Counted from the stretch's first letter, positions 26,482 to 36,111 are shown. The stretch is 64,000 nt of DNA from an uncultured Lachnospiraceae bacterium (GCA_949743325.1 CATJTQ010000067.1:1-64000); one strand, 5' to 3'. Notes: a model not told the origin generated them from the sequence alone. Made by a program: numbers and translations.

Positions 26482-28608
26482 ATGAAATTAAAACGAGTTT
26501 TTGAAGTACTGTTTGGACAGGGTTTATATACATTTAAATATTTAATAAAAGATAATCTTAATGAGAAAAAAAGCATTGATAGAAAGTTAAAAAGTTTCAT
26601 AAAAGCTTATAATAAATTGGAAGACATTGTCTCTGGAAATGATAGCGTTAAATTAGGTATAATTATATGGAGCAACAGCAATTCAAAAAAGCTTAAGAGC
26701 AAAGATTTGAATAAGACAATTGCCTCAATTGAAAGACAGCCGGTTCCTGTAATATATAAAGTAGTTACAGAAAACGATAATATTCAAGATGAGATTTTAA
26801 GGTTATCATGTAATTATATCGGTTTTGTATCTGAGGGAGACGAGCTATCAGATAATTATACTGCTTCTGTTTTAAATAATATAAATATTAATAGAAGAAA
26901 AAATAGTGATATTAAAATTTTGTACTTTGATTCGCTATTTATAAAAGGAAATGATTCCGATAAAAGCTATGGCAATTCTTTAAATGCTCTTCCAGATTAT
27001 AGTCCTGATTTTCTGCTTAATTATGATTATATTGTAAACTGTTTTGTAATAAGTAAGGATTTATTGTGCGGTATAATTGAAGATATTGACGGATTTAATA
27101 ATTTTTTTACTTATCAAGTATTGCTGAGATGTATGTTGAAAATAAATAACAATGAGATTAGACATATTCAGTCAGTTTTGCTGTATTGCTATAAAAAATG
27201 TGAGTTAAATAGTTGTGAAAATGAGTCAATTATGAAATTGAAAAAAGAGCTGCTTGAAAATGATAGTCAGACTGTGTTATTTTATCAAGATAAAATTTAT
27301 TCACATAAGCATATTTTATATAGGCCAAACATGCTGCCAACTGTAAGTATAATTATCCCATCTAAGGATAATCCGTCTCTTATTGACAAGTGCCTTGGCA
27401 GTATTTATAAATATACTAAGTTTACTCCATATGAAATTATAATAGTAGATAATGGTGGGAGTGAGCAGAATCGTAAAGAATATGAAAAGATATTTGCCCA
27501 GTATTCAAATATTGAGATTAAGTATATTTATAAAAAGATGGACTTTAATTTCTCAAAGATGTGTAATATTGGAGTTCAAAATTCTTCCGGTGAATATTTT
27601 TTGTTTATGAATGATGATATTGAGGTTCTTAATCTGCAGTTTGAAAACATTTATAATGTGGACTGGCTGGGCGTTCTGGCAGGTCAGGCGATGCAGCCCC
27701 ATACAGGCGCGGTAGGTGTGAAATTATATTTCCCTGATACAAAAATTATACAACATGTAGGTATTGTTAATTATGAAAGTGGTGCAGCACATATTCATTC
27801 AAAAGAATATGACAAAATTACTGAACATACTACATGTCATATGCATACAGATTGTAATTATCTTGCTGTTACAGGGGCTTGTCTTATAGTTTCCAGAGAA
27901 AAATTTGACAGAGTTGGCGGTTTCAATGAAGAGTTGGCTGTTACATTTAATGATGTTGAGCTTTGTATGAGACTGTATAAAACTGGTTTGCATAATGTTG
28001 TCAGAAAGGATATTGTTTTATACCATCATGAGTCTGTGACAAGAGGTGAGGATGCGTTGGACAATGCTAAGTTCCATAGACATTTGGAAGAGCGAGAGAA
28101 ATTATTTGATATGCATCCTGATTTGGTTAAATATGATCCTTATTATAGTCCATATTTAAATCAAAACAGGCTTGACGCCTCTATTAATACACATTATTAT
28201 GTTAATCAAAATGCTAAGTTATTTGATTTATCTGAGTTTGAGAGATTATCAGATCTGTCAGAATATGGAAAAATACGTTCTGCTGTTCAAAGATGTAATT
28301 TTATTCATATTCGAGGTTATGCATTTAAAGAGGGAGACAAGGCAAATGCTTTTTATCGTCCTGCAATTTATGTGAAATATAAAAATAAGGAACTTGTTTT
28401 TGCGGCCCATAGACTCTATGATCCTACACTTGGGATATTTCTTAATGTAAGTCAAAATGTTAATTTCGCCACTTTTTATACATGTATAAATACACAGGAT
28501 ATAGACAGTGATTTTGCTGCATCAGAGTGTGAGTTGGCAATAGCTTTATTATGCGGTAATAAAGTGTATTTGACAAATCACACTGCAAAAATATTTGTAA
28601 GAAAATAA
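26482..28608 (+). CDS. GT2 glycosyltransferase with degenerate first domain
   Basis: A 708-residue cytoplasmic protein related to the two-domain enzyme at 16863. Residues of about 55-260 keep the outline of a GT-A fold (KLGIIIWSNS, then FVSEGDELSD) but lack a convincing DXD, so this half is probably inactive. The second GT2 domain starts at TVSIIIPSKDNPS (about 287) and has FLFMNDDIEVL (about 375) and TFNDVELCMRL (about 490). A C-terminal beta module around FIHIRGYAF (about 608) recalls the N-terminal module of the 16863 protein. It is likely to act on the same wall polysaccharide. It has its own promoter and is followed 8-20 nt later by the amidase gene. Confidence 0.82.
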   Translation: MKLKRVFEVLFGQGLYTFKYLIKDNLNEKKSIDRKLKSFIKAYNKLEDIVSGNDSVKLGIIIWSNSNSKKLKSKDLNKTIASIERQPVPVIYKVVTENDNIQDEILRLSCNYIGFVSEGDELSDNYTASVLNNININRRKNSDIKILYFDSLFIKGNDSDKSYGNSLNALPDYSPDFLLNYDYIVNCFVISKDLLCGIIEDIDGFNNFFTYQVLLRCMLKINNNEIRHIQSVLLYCYKKCELNSCENESIMKLKKELLENDSQTVLFYQDKIYSHKHILYRPNMLPTVSIIIPSKDNPSLIDKCLGSIYKYTKFTPYEIIIVDNGGSEQNRKEYEKIFAQYSNIEIKYIYKKMDFNFSKMCNIGVQNSSGEYFLFMNDDIEVLNLQFENIYNVDWLGVLAGQAMQPHTGAVGVKLYFPDTKIIQHVGIVNYESGAAHIHSKEYDKITEHTTCHMHTDCNYLAVTGACLIVSREKFDRVGGFNEELAVTFNDVELCMRLYKTGLHNVVRKDIVLYHHESVTRGEDALDNAKFHRHLEEREKLFDMHPDLVKYDPYYSPYLNQNRLDASINTHYYVNQNAKLFDLSEFERLSDLSEYGKIRSAVQRCNFIHIRGYAFKEGDKANAFYRPAIYVKYKNKELVFAAHRLYDPTLGIFLNVSQNVNFATFYTCINTQDIDSDFAASECELAIALLCGNKVYLTNHTAKIFVRK

Positions 28609-28628
28609 TAGAAGGGATGAAGAGACAA

Positions 28629-31205
28629 ATGAATAAGATTGGAAAGACAGTGCTTTTTTTATGTGTGCTGTGTGGAACAATTTTGCTGCTTGGCAGTATT
28701 GAGAGGACAGAAGCTTCTATTGTATTGGACCCGGGTCATGATTCGACTCACAGCGGTGCAAGTGGAAATGGTGTTTCAGAGGAGACTCTAAATTTAAAAA
28801 TTGCGCAGTATTGTTATGAAGAACTGCAAAATTATAACGGTGTAGGTCTTGTTTATATGACAAGAAACGGAATGGGATGTCCATATCCCGGAACCACATC
28901 GACACAGTGTAATAAGAAGAGAGTACAGTTTGCAAAATCTATGGGCGCGGTACTTTATGTTAGTTTACATAACAATTCGGCATCCAGCCCTGCAGCTAAA
29001 GGAGCGACAGTATATTATCCAAATGGAAGTTATCGTTCCAGTATAGGAGTGGCTGGGGAGAGGCTTGCAAACATAGTGCAGTCACATTTGATTGCTTTGG
29101 GATTAAAAAACAGAGGTACTCAAATTAGAAACTCTGAGGATAATACTAGATACCCTGATGGTTCTATTGCAGATTATTATGGAGTAATTAAAAACAGTAA
29201 GCTTTCGGGATTTACTGCTATAATTGTAGAGCATGCTTTTGTATCTAACGCTGAGGATGTAGCGGCTTATCTCTCAACAGATGCCCAGCTTAAGCTTCTT
29301 GGAATTGCAGATGCCACTGCGATTGCTGAATATTATGGATTGTCAAAAGTAGAAGTATGGGATAAAGATGTGTCTAAAACAAAAGTCAGTACGAGTTTTA
29401 CTCCTGATTATAAGAAGGTTACAACCAGTATCAGCGGTTTGTCTAAAGCCCCTTCAGTCACATTGGCAGTTTGGAGTGACAAGGATGGACAAAATGATTT
29501 AAGATGGTATAATGCAGTTAAGGATTCTTCCGGTAATTGGGTATTTGATATACCAATTGCAGATTTTAAGAAAAGCGGAAAATACAATCTTCATGTCTAT
29601 GCTGGTGACGGCAATGTTTCGTTATGTGCAAGTACAACTACATTTAGTGTTGATGGACCTAAGGTACAAGCGTTAAATGTTGGAGAGTTAAATAAGGCTA
29701 CCGGTCAGTTTGATATTGACTTAAACGGAGTATCATCTAATGTCGGTATTGATTATGTAAAGGTTGCTGTGTGGTCTAAGAGTGATCAAAGCGACTTAAA
29801 GTGGATTACAGCGGAAAAAACTTCAGGAGAAAATTATCATGTGTCGGTAAATTTGTCTGATTATAAATATACTAAAGGCGATTATAATATTCATGCTTAT
29901 ATTTCAGATAAAAATGGTATATTTGATATGGCTAAAAAAACATCATACACAGTGACATATCCGCAGGCTTCAATTAGCGGAGGTTTAGATTTGGATGATA
30001 TTTCATTTACTGTAAATGCATCAGATTTTCCGTTTCAGTCAGAAATTGCCTATGTTAAGGTGGCGGTTTGGAGCGATGAAAATGCACAGGATGATTTAGA
30101 ATGGTATATGATGAATAATGACGGACATAAATTTACTGTAAATGAATATTTTACGAAACATTTAACAGACGGTGCTTCATATGCACATGTATACGCATAT
30201 ATGAAAAACGGTACTTCTATATATTCAGGAGATTTAATGTTTACTCCAAATCAGACAAAGATAAGCGGCAGTTATAATGGAAAACTAAATGATGACTTGT
30301 CTGTATTATGGAGCGGAAATAGGGTAAATGTGATTGCTGATAAAGGTAAAATTAATATAAAGGATATAACTGTATCAAGCGGCGATATAAGCGGTGAAAG
30401 TACTGAAGTAAGCCAAGACAGCGTTGAAGTAAGCGGCAGCAGTACTGAAGTAAGCCAGGACAGCGTTGAAGTAAGCGGCGGAAGTACTGGAGTAAGTCCA
30501 ATGGGAGTTACAGTCAGTGATGGCACGATTTCTGTCAGTGAGGATAGTGTTAATGTTAGTAATGGAGTTATCGTATTGAACAAAAGTGATGTTACATTGA
30601 GCAGTGTCAGCGTTTCTTCAGATAATAATATTACAGCAGCGGCGGCTTTGATTGCAGATAATATGTTAATGAAAGAAGAAATATATACATTAAAAGATAA
30701 CATAGGATATTATAAGGGCGTAAAGAAATTGATGTCAAACTATAGAGAAAATATGTATAGGTCATTTGTTATTAGACGAGTTGATTTAAGTATGCAGTCA
30801 GAAAAGTATTCATATAGTTTTAATGATAAAATACGTGTGCAGTTTAAGCTGCCCGCAAAGTATGTTGGAAAAGATATTGTTATATATGAGCTTAAAAATG
30901 ACGGAGAAAATATAAGTCTTGGTGAAGCTTATGATGTGTTAGTGACAGAACATGGTTATGCCGAGATAATCACTGATAAAATGGGCGATTATGTTATTGC
31001 AGCGGATAAAGTGAATTTATTAAAAGGTGATATGGATTTTGATGGAGAGGTTACATTAGCAGATGCAGTAACAGTTTTAAAAGCTTCACTTAATATAATT
31101 GAGTTGTCTGATGAATTAAAAGATATAGCAGATTTTAACTCTGATGGAAATCTTAACTTAGAAGATGCACAGTTGGTATTGAAAGCTGCTCTTGGAATAT
31201 CGTAA
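28629..31205 (+). CDS. Secreted N-acetylmuramoyl-L-alanine amidase with Bsp-like repeats and dockerin
   Basis: Cuts the bond between muramic acid and the peptide of peptidoglycan. After a signal peptide (about 1-29) comes an Amidase_3 domain (about 30-235) with DPGHD (Zn His), SEETLNL (Zn Glu), VSLHNNSA (Zn His) and VEHAF (catalytic Glu). Three GBS Bsp-like repeats follow (about 250-545), each with an AVWS...D-LRW or D-LEW core. A Ser/Val/Thr-rich linker (about 575-670) contains a 14-residue tandem repeat. The last 60 residues are a dockerin-like pair with both Ca loops intact (DMDFDGEVTLADA, DFNSDGNLNLEDA). I prefer the ATG at 28629 because the ribosome site GAAGGG abuts the ATG at 28617. 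Confidence 0.9.
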   Translation: MNKIGKTVLFLCVLCGTILLLGSIERTEASIVLDPGHDSTHSGASGNGVSEETLNLKIAQYCYEELQNYNGVGLVYMTRNGMGCPYPGTTSTQCNKKRVQFAKSMGAVLYVSLHNNSASSPAAKGATVYYPNGSYRSSIGVAGERLANIVQSHLIALGLKNRGTQIRNSEDNTRYPDGSIADYYGVIKNSKLSGFTAIIVEHAFVSNAEDVAAYLSTDAQLKLLGIADATAIAEYYGLSKVEVWDKDVSKTKVSTSFTPDYKKVTTSISGLSKAPSVTLAVWSDKDGQNDLRWYNAVKDSSGNWVFDIPIADFKKSGKYNLHVYAGDGNVSLCASTTTFSVDGPKVQALNVGELNKATGQFDIDLNGVSSNVGIDYVKVAVWSKSDQSDLKWITAEKTSGENYHVSVNLSDYKYTKGDYNIHAYISDKNGIFDMAKKTSYTVTYPQASISGGLDLDDISFTVNASDFPFQSEIAYVKVAVWSDENAQDDLEWYMMNNDGHKFTVNEYFTKHLTDGASYAHVYAYMKNGTSIYSGDLMFTPNQTKISGSYNGKLNDDLSVLWSGNRVNVIADKGKINIKDITVSSGDISGESTEVSQDSVEVSGSSTEVSQDSVEVSGGSTGVSPMGVTVSDGTISVSEDSVNVSNGVIVLNKSDVTLSSVSVSSDNNITAAAALIADNMLMKEEIYTLKDNIGYYKGVKKLMSNYRENMYRSFVIRRVDLSMQSEKYSYSFNDKIRVQFKLPAKYVGKDIVIYELKNDGENISLGEAYDVLVTEHGYAEIITDKMGDYVIAADKVNLLKGDMDFDGEVTLADAVTVLKASLNIIELSDELKDIADFNSDGNLNLEDAQLVLKAALGIS
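30399..30496 (+). repeat. 42-bp tandem repeat inside the amidase gene
   Basis: The TACTGAAGTAAGCCA block starts at 30401 and recurs at 30443, with a decayed third start at 30485. It encodes the 14-residue unit STEVSQDSVEVSGS in the linker. Confidence 0.8.
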
Positions 31206-31222
31206 AGGAAGGTGTTGAACGA

Positions 31223-33196
31223 ATGAAGGCGAAGAAGGGGATAATTAAGATTCTTGTTGGTATTGCTGCAGGTTCAGCGGCGTTGCTGATTGTTATATGT
31301 GTATTATTTTTTGCACAGAGCATCAGTTTAGGAAAAAAATTTACTGATAATGAATTCCAGTCAATTAAAAATCCTCTCAATATGATTGTGTATGCTGCAG
31401 AACTTCCTGTGTCAGAAGACGGAGGTACTTCGGTTTCTAATACTGCTGTTACTGTAGAACCAGATTTATCTGCGGAAGATGCAGAGTTTCAGACGATTCT
31501 TAATGAGGATAAGACTATAGCGACAGTTCATGTAAGAGGACTAGACAAGGCACAGAAGATGACAATTGCTGTATGGAGCGAAAATAATGGTCAGGATGAT
31601 ATTTTATGGTATGATATGATAAAAGACAACTCAGGTGCTTTTAAAATAGATATACCAATTAAAAATCATCATACAGAAGGTGCATACAAGGCTGACGCTT
31701 ATATTATCCGTTCTGATGGAACAAAATACAGTATCGGTACAACAGGTTTTTCTGTTGAGGGTCCAACCCTTTCAGGCGCCTCATTCGAGAATATTAATAG
31801 TAATGCAGGAACATTTCAATTAAAAGTAGACAGAGCGGCGTCAGTTAGTAAGGTCAAAAAAGCTAAGATTAAAGTTTATCCTATTGAATATCCTAAAAAT
31901 TCAAAAATCTATGAATCAGAGCTTGATTTTGATGGAAATGCGGTAATTGATATTAATGTTGCTAATCATGGATATGTTTCTGGTGATTATATAGCGGAAG
32001 TATCTATTGTAGACAAAAATGAAATCGAGAAAAATTTATTGCAGGTGTCAGCTCAGATACAGCTCCCTCAAATGGTTGTTTCACAAAATATGAATCCTGA
32101 AGGTACAATAGTTAATTTAAATGTAAGCAATCTTATAGAAAATTCTGTATCAAAGCTTGATTTTGAAGTGTACAGTAAAGCGGGAGGGAAAGATGATTTG
32201 GTAAGTTATCCAGCTGCTGCCAAATCATCCTCTTCTTATGAAGCGAATGCTGTAATATCCAATCATCATACTGCAGGTGAGTATCAGGTAGATGTGTATG
32301 GTGTAAGAGGGGGAAATAAAGTACTTTTAGGAGGAACTACATTTAATGTGTCATCTCCGGTTGCCGGTAACGTGTCAGTTTCACAGAAAAATGAGGAGGA
32401 TGAATATTTTAAAACTGTTATATCTGGGGCATCTTCTGCTGCTGGTATAACACAGATAAGATTCCGTGTTGTCAGGGCTTCAGACGGCAATGAAAATTGG
32501 TATGAGGCAGTAAATCATTCCAGCGGCAATGCTGAGATTACAGTGGATATTAAAAATCAGCCGGAAAGTGTTGATACATATACAATAACCGGTTATGTAA
32601 AAGATGCAAATGGTATAGAGGTAAAGACAGAGTCAACCAATATTACAATGACATTTTTAAATAATGGAAGATATAAAATAATGGGACAGACTCGCACTAA
32701 TGTATCACAGATGGTTAAGTATTTTAATGCCAATGGTGTCTATCCATCATTTTATTCAAATTCAGAGGCTCCAACCATAGAAGCATTCTGTCAGATTTTT
32801 TATGATGAGGCTGTGGCTGAAGGGGTTAGAGCAGAAGTCGCATTTTGTCAGTCAATGAAAGAGACAGGCTATCTTAAATTTGGCGGTGATGTTTCTATAA
32901 CCCAGTATAACTTTGCAGGAATTGGAGCTACTGGAAACGGACAACCTGGAAATAGCTTTGGCAGTGTTACAGAAGGTATTCGAGCACAAGTTCAGCATTT
33001 GAAAGCATATGCCTCTACAAGTCCGTTAAATAGAGATTGTGTTGATCCTAGATTTTTATATGTCCGCAGAGGAACAGCGGAGTATGTTGAATGGCTTGGC
33101 ATTGGAGACAATCCTAACGGCGGAGGATGGGCTGTAGGATCAGGTTATGGACCGAGTATTGTAAATTCGTATATAAGAAAATTGTTTTCTTATTAG
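31223..33196 (+). CDS. Membrane-anchored glucosaminidase with Bsp-like repeats
   Basis: A 657-residue wall hydrolase partner of the amidase, 17 nt downstream of it. A single N-terminal span (about 10-32) acts as anchor or uncleaved signal. Residues of about 80-480 hold four to five Bsp-like beta repeats; the first has AVWSENNGQDDILWY and others FEVYSKAGGKDDLVSY and FRVVRASDGNENWY. The last 165 residues are a glucosaminidase (GH73-like) domain with AEVAFCQSMKETGYLKFGG (catalytic Glu in MKETG, about 553) and YNFAGIGA, the usual NFFGI equivalent. These enzymes cut between N-acetylglucosamine and muramic acid. Sharing the repeat type with the amidase suggests the repeats bind the same wall component. 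Confidence 0.88.
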   Translation: MKAKKGIIKILVGIAAGSAALLIVICVLFFAQSISLGKKFTDNEFQSIKNPLNMIVYAAELPVSEDGGTSVSNTAVTVEPDLSAEDAEFQTILNEDKTIATVHVRGLDKAQKMTIAVWSENNGQDDILWYDMIKDNSGAFKIDIPIKNHHTEGAYKADAYIIRSDGTKYSIGTTGFSVEGPTLSGASFENINSNAGTFQLKVDRAASVSKVKKAKIKVYPIEYPKNSKIYESELDFDGNAVIDINVANHGYVSGDYIAEVSIVDKNEIEKNLLQVSAQIQLPQMVVSQNMNPEGTIVNLNVSNLIENSVSKLDFEVYSKAGGKDDLVSYPAAAKSSSSYEANAVISNHHTAGEYQVDVYGVRGGNKVLLGGTTFNVSSPVAGNVSVSQKNEEDEYFKTVISGASSAAGITQIRFRVVRASDGNENWYEAVNHSSGNAEITVDIKNQPESVDTYTITGYVKDANGIEVKTESTNITMTFLNNGRYKIMGQTRTNVSQMVKYFNANGVYPSFYSNSEAPTIEAFCQIFYDEAVAEGVRAEVAFCQSMKETGYLKFGGDVSITQYNFAGIGATGNGQPGNSFGSVTEGIRAQVQHLKAYASTSPLNRDCVDPRFLYVRRGTAEYVEWLGIGDNPNGGGWAVGSGYGPSIVNSYIRKLFSY

Positions 33197-33228
33197 TATA
33201 TATCAAGATATTTTAGTATATATTTTTA

Positions 33229-33257
33229 TTGTAACATTATAAAAAAGGTGCTAGAAT
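33229..33257 (+). promoter_or_regulatory. Predicted promoter of the AAA/TPR pair
   Basis: TTGTAA at 33229 and TAGAAT at 33252 are 17 nt apart. Transcription would begin near 33264, very close to the first possible start codon, which argues for a later start at 33299 or 33305. Confidence 0.5.
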
Positions 33258-33271
33258 ATTAAAGGAGTCTA

Positions 33272-34615
33272 ATGTATATAAGTTTTTTAAATGGGGTAAT
33301 GCATATGATAAATAAGGCATATAAGGTGGAAAATCTTTTTTCTGTATTTGAGCCGTATCCGTTGTCTAGTAAGGAAAAATTTGATAGTTTTTATGTTGAA
33401 ACATATGATGCAAGAGGAACTGATATTGTTAAAGTAATGTCTTATGCTTTGAGATATAGTTATAATCCATATATGAAAATTTTATTTATGGGTCATAGGG
33501 GTTCCGGAAAATCAACTGAGTTATCAAAGCTTCAGGATAAAATAAGAGATAAATTTGAAATTATAAACTTTTTTATTCAAGAAGAAGTAGATACAGAGAA
33601 TATGACTTATATAGATTTTATTTTTGCTATTATGTCACAGCTTATCAAATATGTTGATAAGAAAAGCAGTTCAAAAGAATTAGTTTTAGATAGCAATGAT
33701 ATAGATGGTTTATATGAGTATTGGTATTCAGAAAGAGTGCTTGAGACATCAGAGTTTGATTACGGAGAATTTAAAGCGGATTTTACTGCAAAATTATCAT
33801 TTTTAAAGCGTATTATGATATCAGGAGGGGGAATTTTTCAGACAGGATCTGAGTCTAAAATATCAATAAGACGTAAGATTGAGCCCAAAGTAGGGTATCT
33901 TGTTACGCTTGTGAATCGCATAATAGATAAAGTCAACCAGCAGCTCAATAATAAAGAATTATTATTTATTATTGAAGATTTAGATAAAATATCTATTGAT
34001 ACTGCTGAAAATTTATTTATTAGACATCGTAAAACTTGGTTATCTTTAAATACGAGATTGATTTTGACGTTTCCTATTTTCATGGCTTATAATTCACAGT
34101 ATAATATGATAAAAGAGGATATTGATCTGTTCTGTATGCTCAGTATGGTAAAGGTGAAAAATCAAGACAGGTCACCTAATGAAAAAGGCGTTGAGACAAT
34201 AAAAGAAATTGTTTTTAAACGTGCAGACGAAAGTTTATTCGATCAGAAAGCGCTTGAATTTCTGATTGCGAAGTCAGGCGGCGCATTGAGAGATTTATTT
34301 CAGATGATAAGAGACGCCTCCTTTGAAGCGTTGTTAAATGAACATAATAAAATATTAGAAAAAGACGCACAAATGGCGTACCGTAAGTTGAAAAGTGAAT
34401 ATGAACGTCTGATTAGAAATGAAAAAGATGTAGAGAAACTGATTGAAATATATAATAATCCGAGATTATTGATAACAGATGATATTGTAATGGAACTTCT
34501 TTTAAAAGGTGTTGTGTTGGAATACAATGGTGAAAGATGGTGTGGAATTCATCCTGCGATAGAAGATTTTTTAATAGAGAAGGGTAAGATTAGTGAATCA
34601 AACAAAGCTTTTTGA
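33272..34615 (+). CDS. AAA-type P-loop ATPase paired with a TPR protein
   Basis: A soluble ATPase of up to 447 residues with no recognised specific function. Walker A is GHRGSGKSTEL (about 76) and Walker B LLFIIEDLDKIS (about 232), followed by a sensor-like LNTRLILTFP (about 260) and a helical lid with SGGALRDLFQM (about 345). The last 90 residues look like a winged-helix domain (ELLLKGVVLEYNGERWCGIHP). The GHRGSGKSTEL style of P-loop recurs in uncharacterised bacterial ATPases found beside TPR proteins. Start is uncertain: AAAGGAG is only 4 nt before 33272, while ATG at 33305 has TGGGG 7 nt upstream and fits the promoter better. The 3' end overlaps the next gene by 23 nt, which indicates coupling. 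Confidence 0.8.
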   Translation: MYISFLNGVMHMINKAYKVENLFSVFEPYPLSSKEKFDSFYVETYDARGTDIVKVMSYALRYSYNPYMKILFMGHRGSGKSTELSKLQDKIRDKFEIINFFIQEEVDTENMTYIDFIFAIMSQLIKYVDKKSSSKELVLDSNDIDGLYEYWYSERVLETSEFDYGEFKADFTAKLSFLKRIMISGGGIFQTGSESKISIRRKIEPKVGYLVTLVNRIIDKVNQQLNNKELLFIIEDLDKISIDTAENLFIRHRKTWLSLNTRLILTFPIFMAYNSQYNMIKEDIDLFCMLSMVKVKNQDRSPNEKGVETIKEIVFKRADESLFDQKALEFLIAKSGGALRDLFQMIRDASFEALLNEHNKILEKDAQMAYRKLKSEYERLIRNEKDVEKLIEIYNNPRLLITDDIVMELLLKGVVLEYNGERWCGIHPAIEDFLIEKGKISESNKAF

Positions 34616-36032
34616 AGAATCGAATTTTAGAAAATTAGAATTTTTTTTCAGGACAACAGAAAAAGGATTTGTACTTTTAACAGTAAATGAATATTATATT
34701 GTTCAAAAAATCAATGAATTCTTGTCAAAGAATATTTCTGCTCAATTTTATAATACTATGGAAATGAATTTTAATGATATATTGAATAATTTTCAGTTTT
34801 CTAATGATATATCTTCAGTTGTATTTTATAATTTTTTTATGTCAATCGAAGATACTTCAAAGTTATTAGATAAGTTTAATCTTGCACGGGATTTAATGTT
34901 AAATAGAGTAAAATATTGTGTATTTATTGTTCCTGTCTATATTGAATCTTATATCCATGAAAATTTACCTAACCTATACAGCTATTTTCAAATAAAAGAG
35001 CGCTTTTTAAGATTGCATAAAAATTATTTTGAATATATTCTTCCGGAAGATATGTATTTAAAAACAAAATTAATGCAAAGGAATTTAAAAAGAGAGATTT
35101 ATGATATGAAAGATGATATTTTCCGGCGTTTAGATGGATTCCTTCATATTAGAATTAGTGATGAAACATTTGATAAATTGAAGTCTGATATTGAAAGTTC
35201 AAAGTTAAAATATGATAATAAACTTTATTATAAGATGCAATTGAGTCTTGCGAAGCTGGCGGCTGTACAGGAAAGATTTGATGATGCAATTGAGATATAT
35301 TCTGCTCTTAGCAGAGATAAAACAGTAATGGACAATATTAATCAATTTATAGAAGTTCAATCAGGGTTGGCTGATAGTCTATTATATATGGAAGAGTTTA
35401 ACAGGGCTTATAAAATATATTCCAAACTGTTATCTGTTATCGTTACAGATTTATATGATATGTTAGAAATTAATGTAGTTGAAGAATATCAGGTTAGGAT
35501 TTACAGTAAAATTGCATTATGTCAAATTAAGTGCGGGGAAGTAGATAATGTTAAAAAAATTATTAAACAGACAATGAATCATATTAAAGAAATTGATGAT
35601 AAAAATAAATTTTTTCATGTCTATTATAATTACTTTATTATGTATCTCGAAATATATCCAGAAAGAACAATAGAAAGCGATAGAATGTTGAATGCCTTAG
35701 AAGATTTTCCGAAAAATGAAGTTCAGGATGCGATGTATTTAACTGTAAAATCATGGTATGAAGGTATAATTGAAGGAAAACTTTATAGGGCAATCCAAAA
35801 TTCTTACAGAGCGCTAAAAATAAAGCGTGATATATACATTGAGAATGATGCCCGTATAGCAGAATCTCATTACCTAAATGCGTTACTATTAATGTTTACA
35901 GGTAAATTTAAAGAGGCACATAATTGCTGTGAAAAAAGTTGTAACATATTAAAAAATATTAATATAAGAGAAAATCAAAAAAAGAAAAGCAGAGAACTTT
36001 TATTGGAAATAAATAAATGTATGAATAATTAG
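34593..36032 (+). CDS. TPR-repeat protein coupled to the AAA ATPase
   Basis: A 479-residue cytoplasmic protein. The first 190 residues resemble the N-terminal region seen in TPR proteins beside ATPases in many bacteria: LEFFFRTTEKGFVLLTVNE..IVQKINEFL, then an aromatic-rich stretch around VPVYIESYI. Residues of about 205-470 are helical with TPR-like spacing (LAKLAAVQERFDDAIEIYSAL, SLLYMEEFNRAYKIYSKLL, LLLMFTGKFKEAHNCCEKS). It starts with GTG at 34593 inside the ATPase gene. TPR domains bind other proteins, so this is likely a sensor, scaffold or effector subunit. It is followed by a hairpin and a gene of opposite direction, so the pair stands alone. Confidence 0.78.
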   Translation: MNQTKLFEESNFRKLEFFFRTTEKGFVLLTVNEYYIVQKINEFLSKNISAQFYNTMEMNFNDILNNFQFSNDISSVVFYNFFMSIEDTSKLLDKFNLARDLMLNRVKYCVFIVPVYIESYIHENLPNLYSYFQIKERFLRLHKNYFEYILPEDMYLKTKLMQRNLKREIYDMKDDIFRRLDGFLHIRISDETFDKLKSDIESSKLKYDNKLYYKMQLSLAKLAAVQERFDDAIEIYSALSRDKTVMDNINQFIEVQSGLADSLLYMEEFNRAYKIYSKLLSVIVTDLYDMLEINVVEEYQVRIYSKIALCQIKCGEVDNVKKIIKQTMNHIKEIDDKNKFFHVYYNYFIMYLEIYPERTIESDRMLNALEDFPKNEVQDAMYLTVKSWYEGIIEGKLYRAIQNSYRALKIKRDIYIENDARIAESHYLNALLLMFTGKFKEAHNCCEKSCNILKNINIRENQKKKSRELLLEINKCMNN

Positions 36033-36111
36033 CAGGATATATTTACAAGCAACAAGGATAAACTAATATATTTTGCGTGTCTGTTTGATGATTTCTGTGA
36101 TGCGATGTTAG

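Noticed and set aside
30272..30703. A 143-residue - strand reading frame opposite the amidase linker
   Set aside because: It is the antisense image of a repetitive Ser/Val coding stretch, with no ribosome site.
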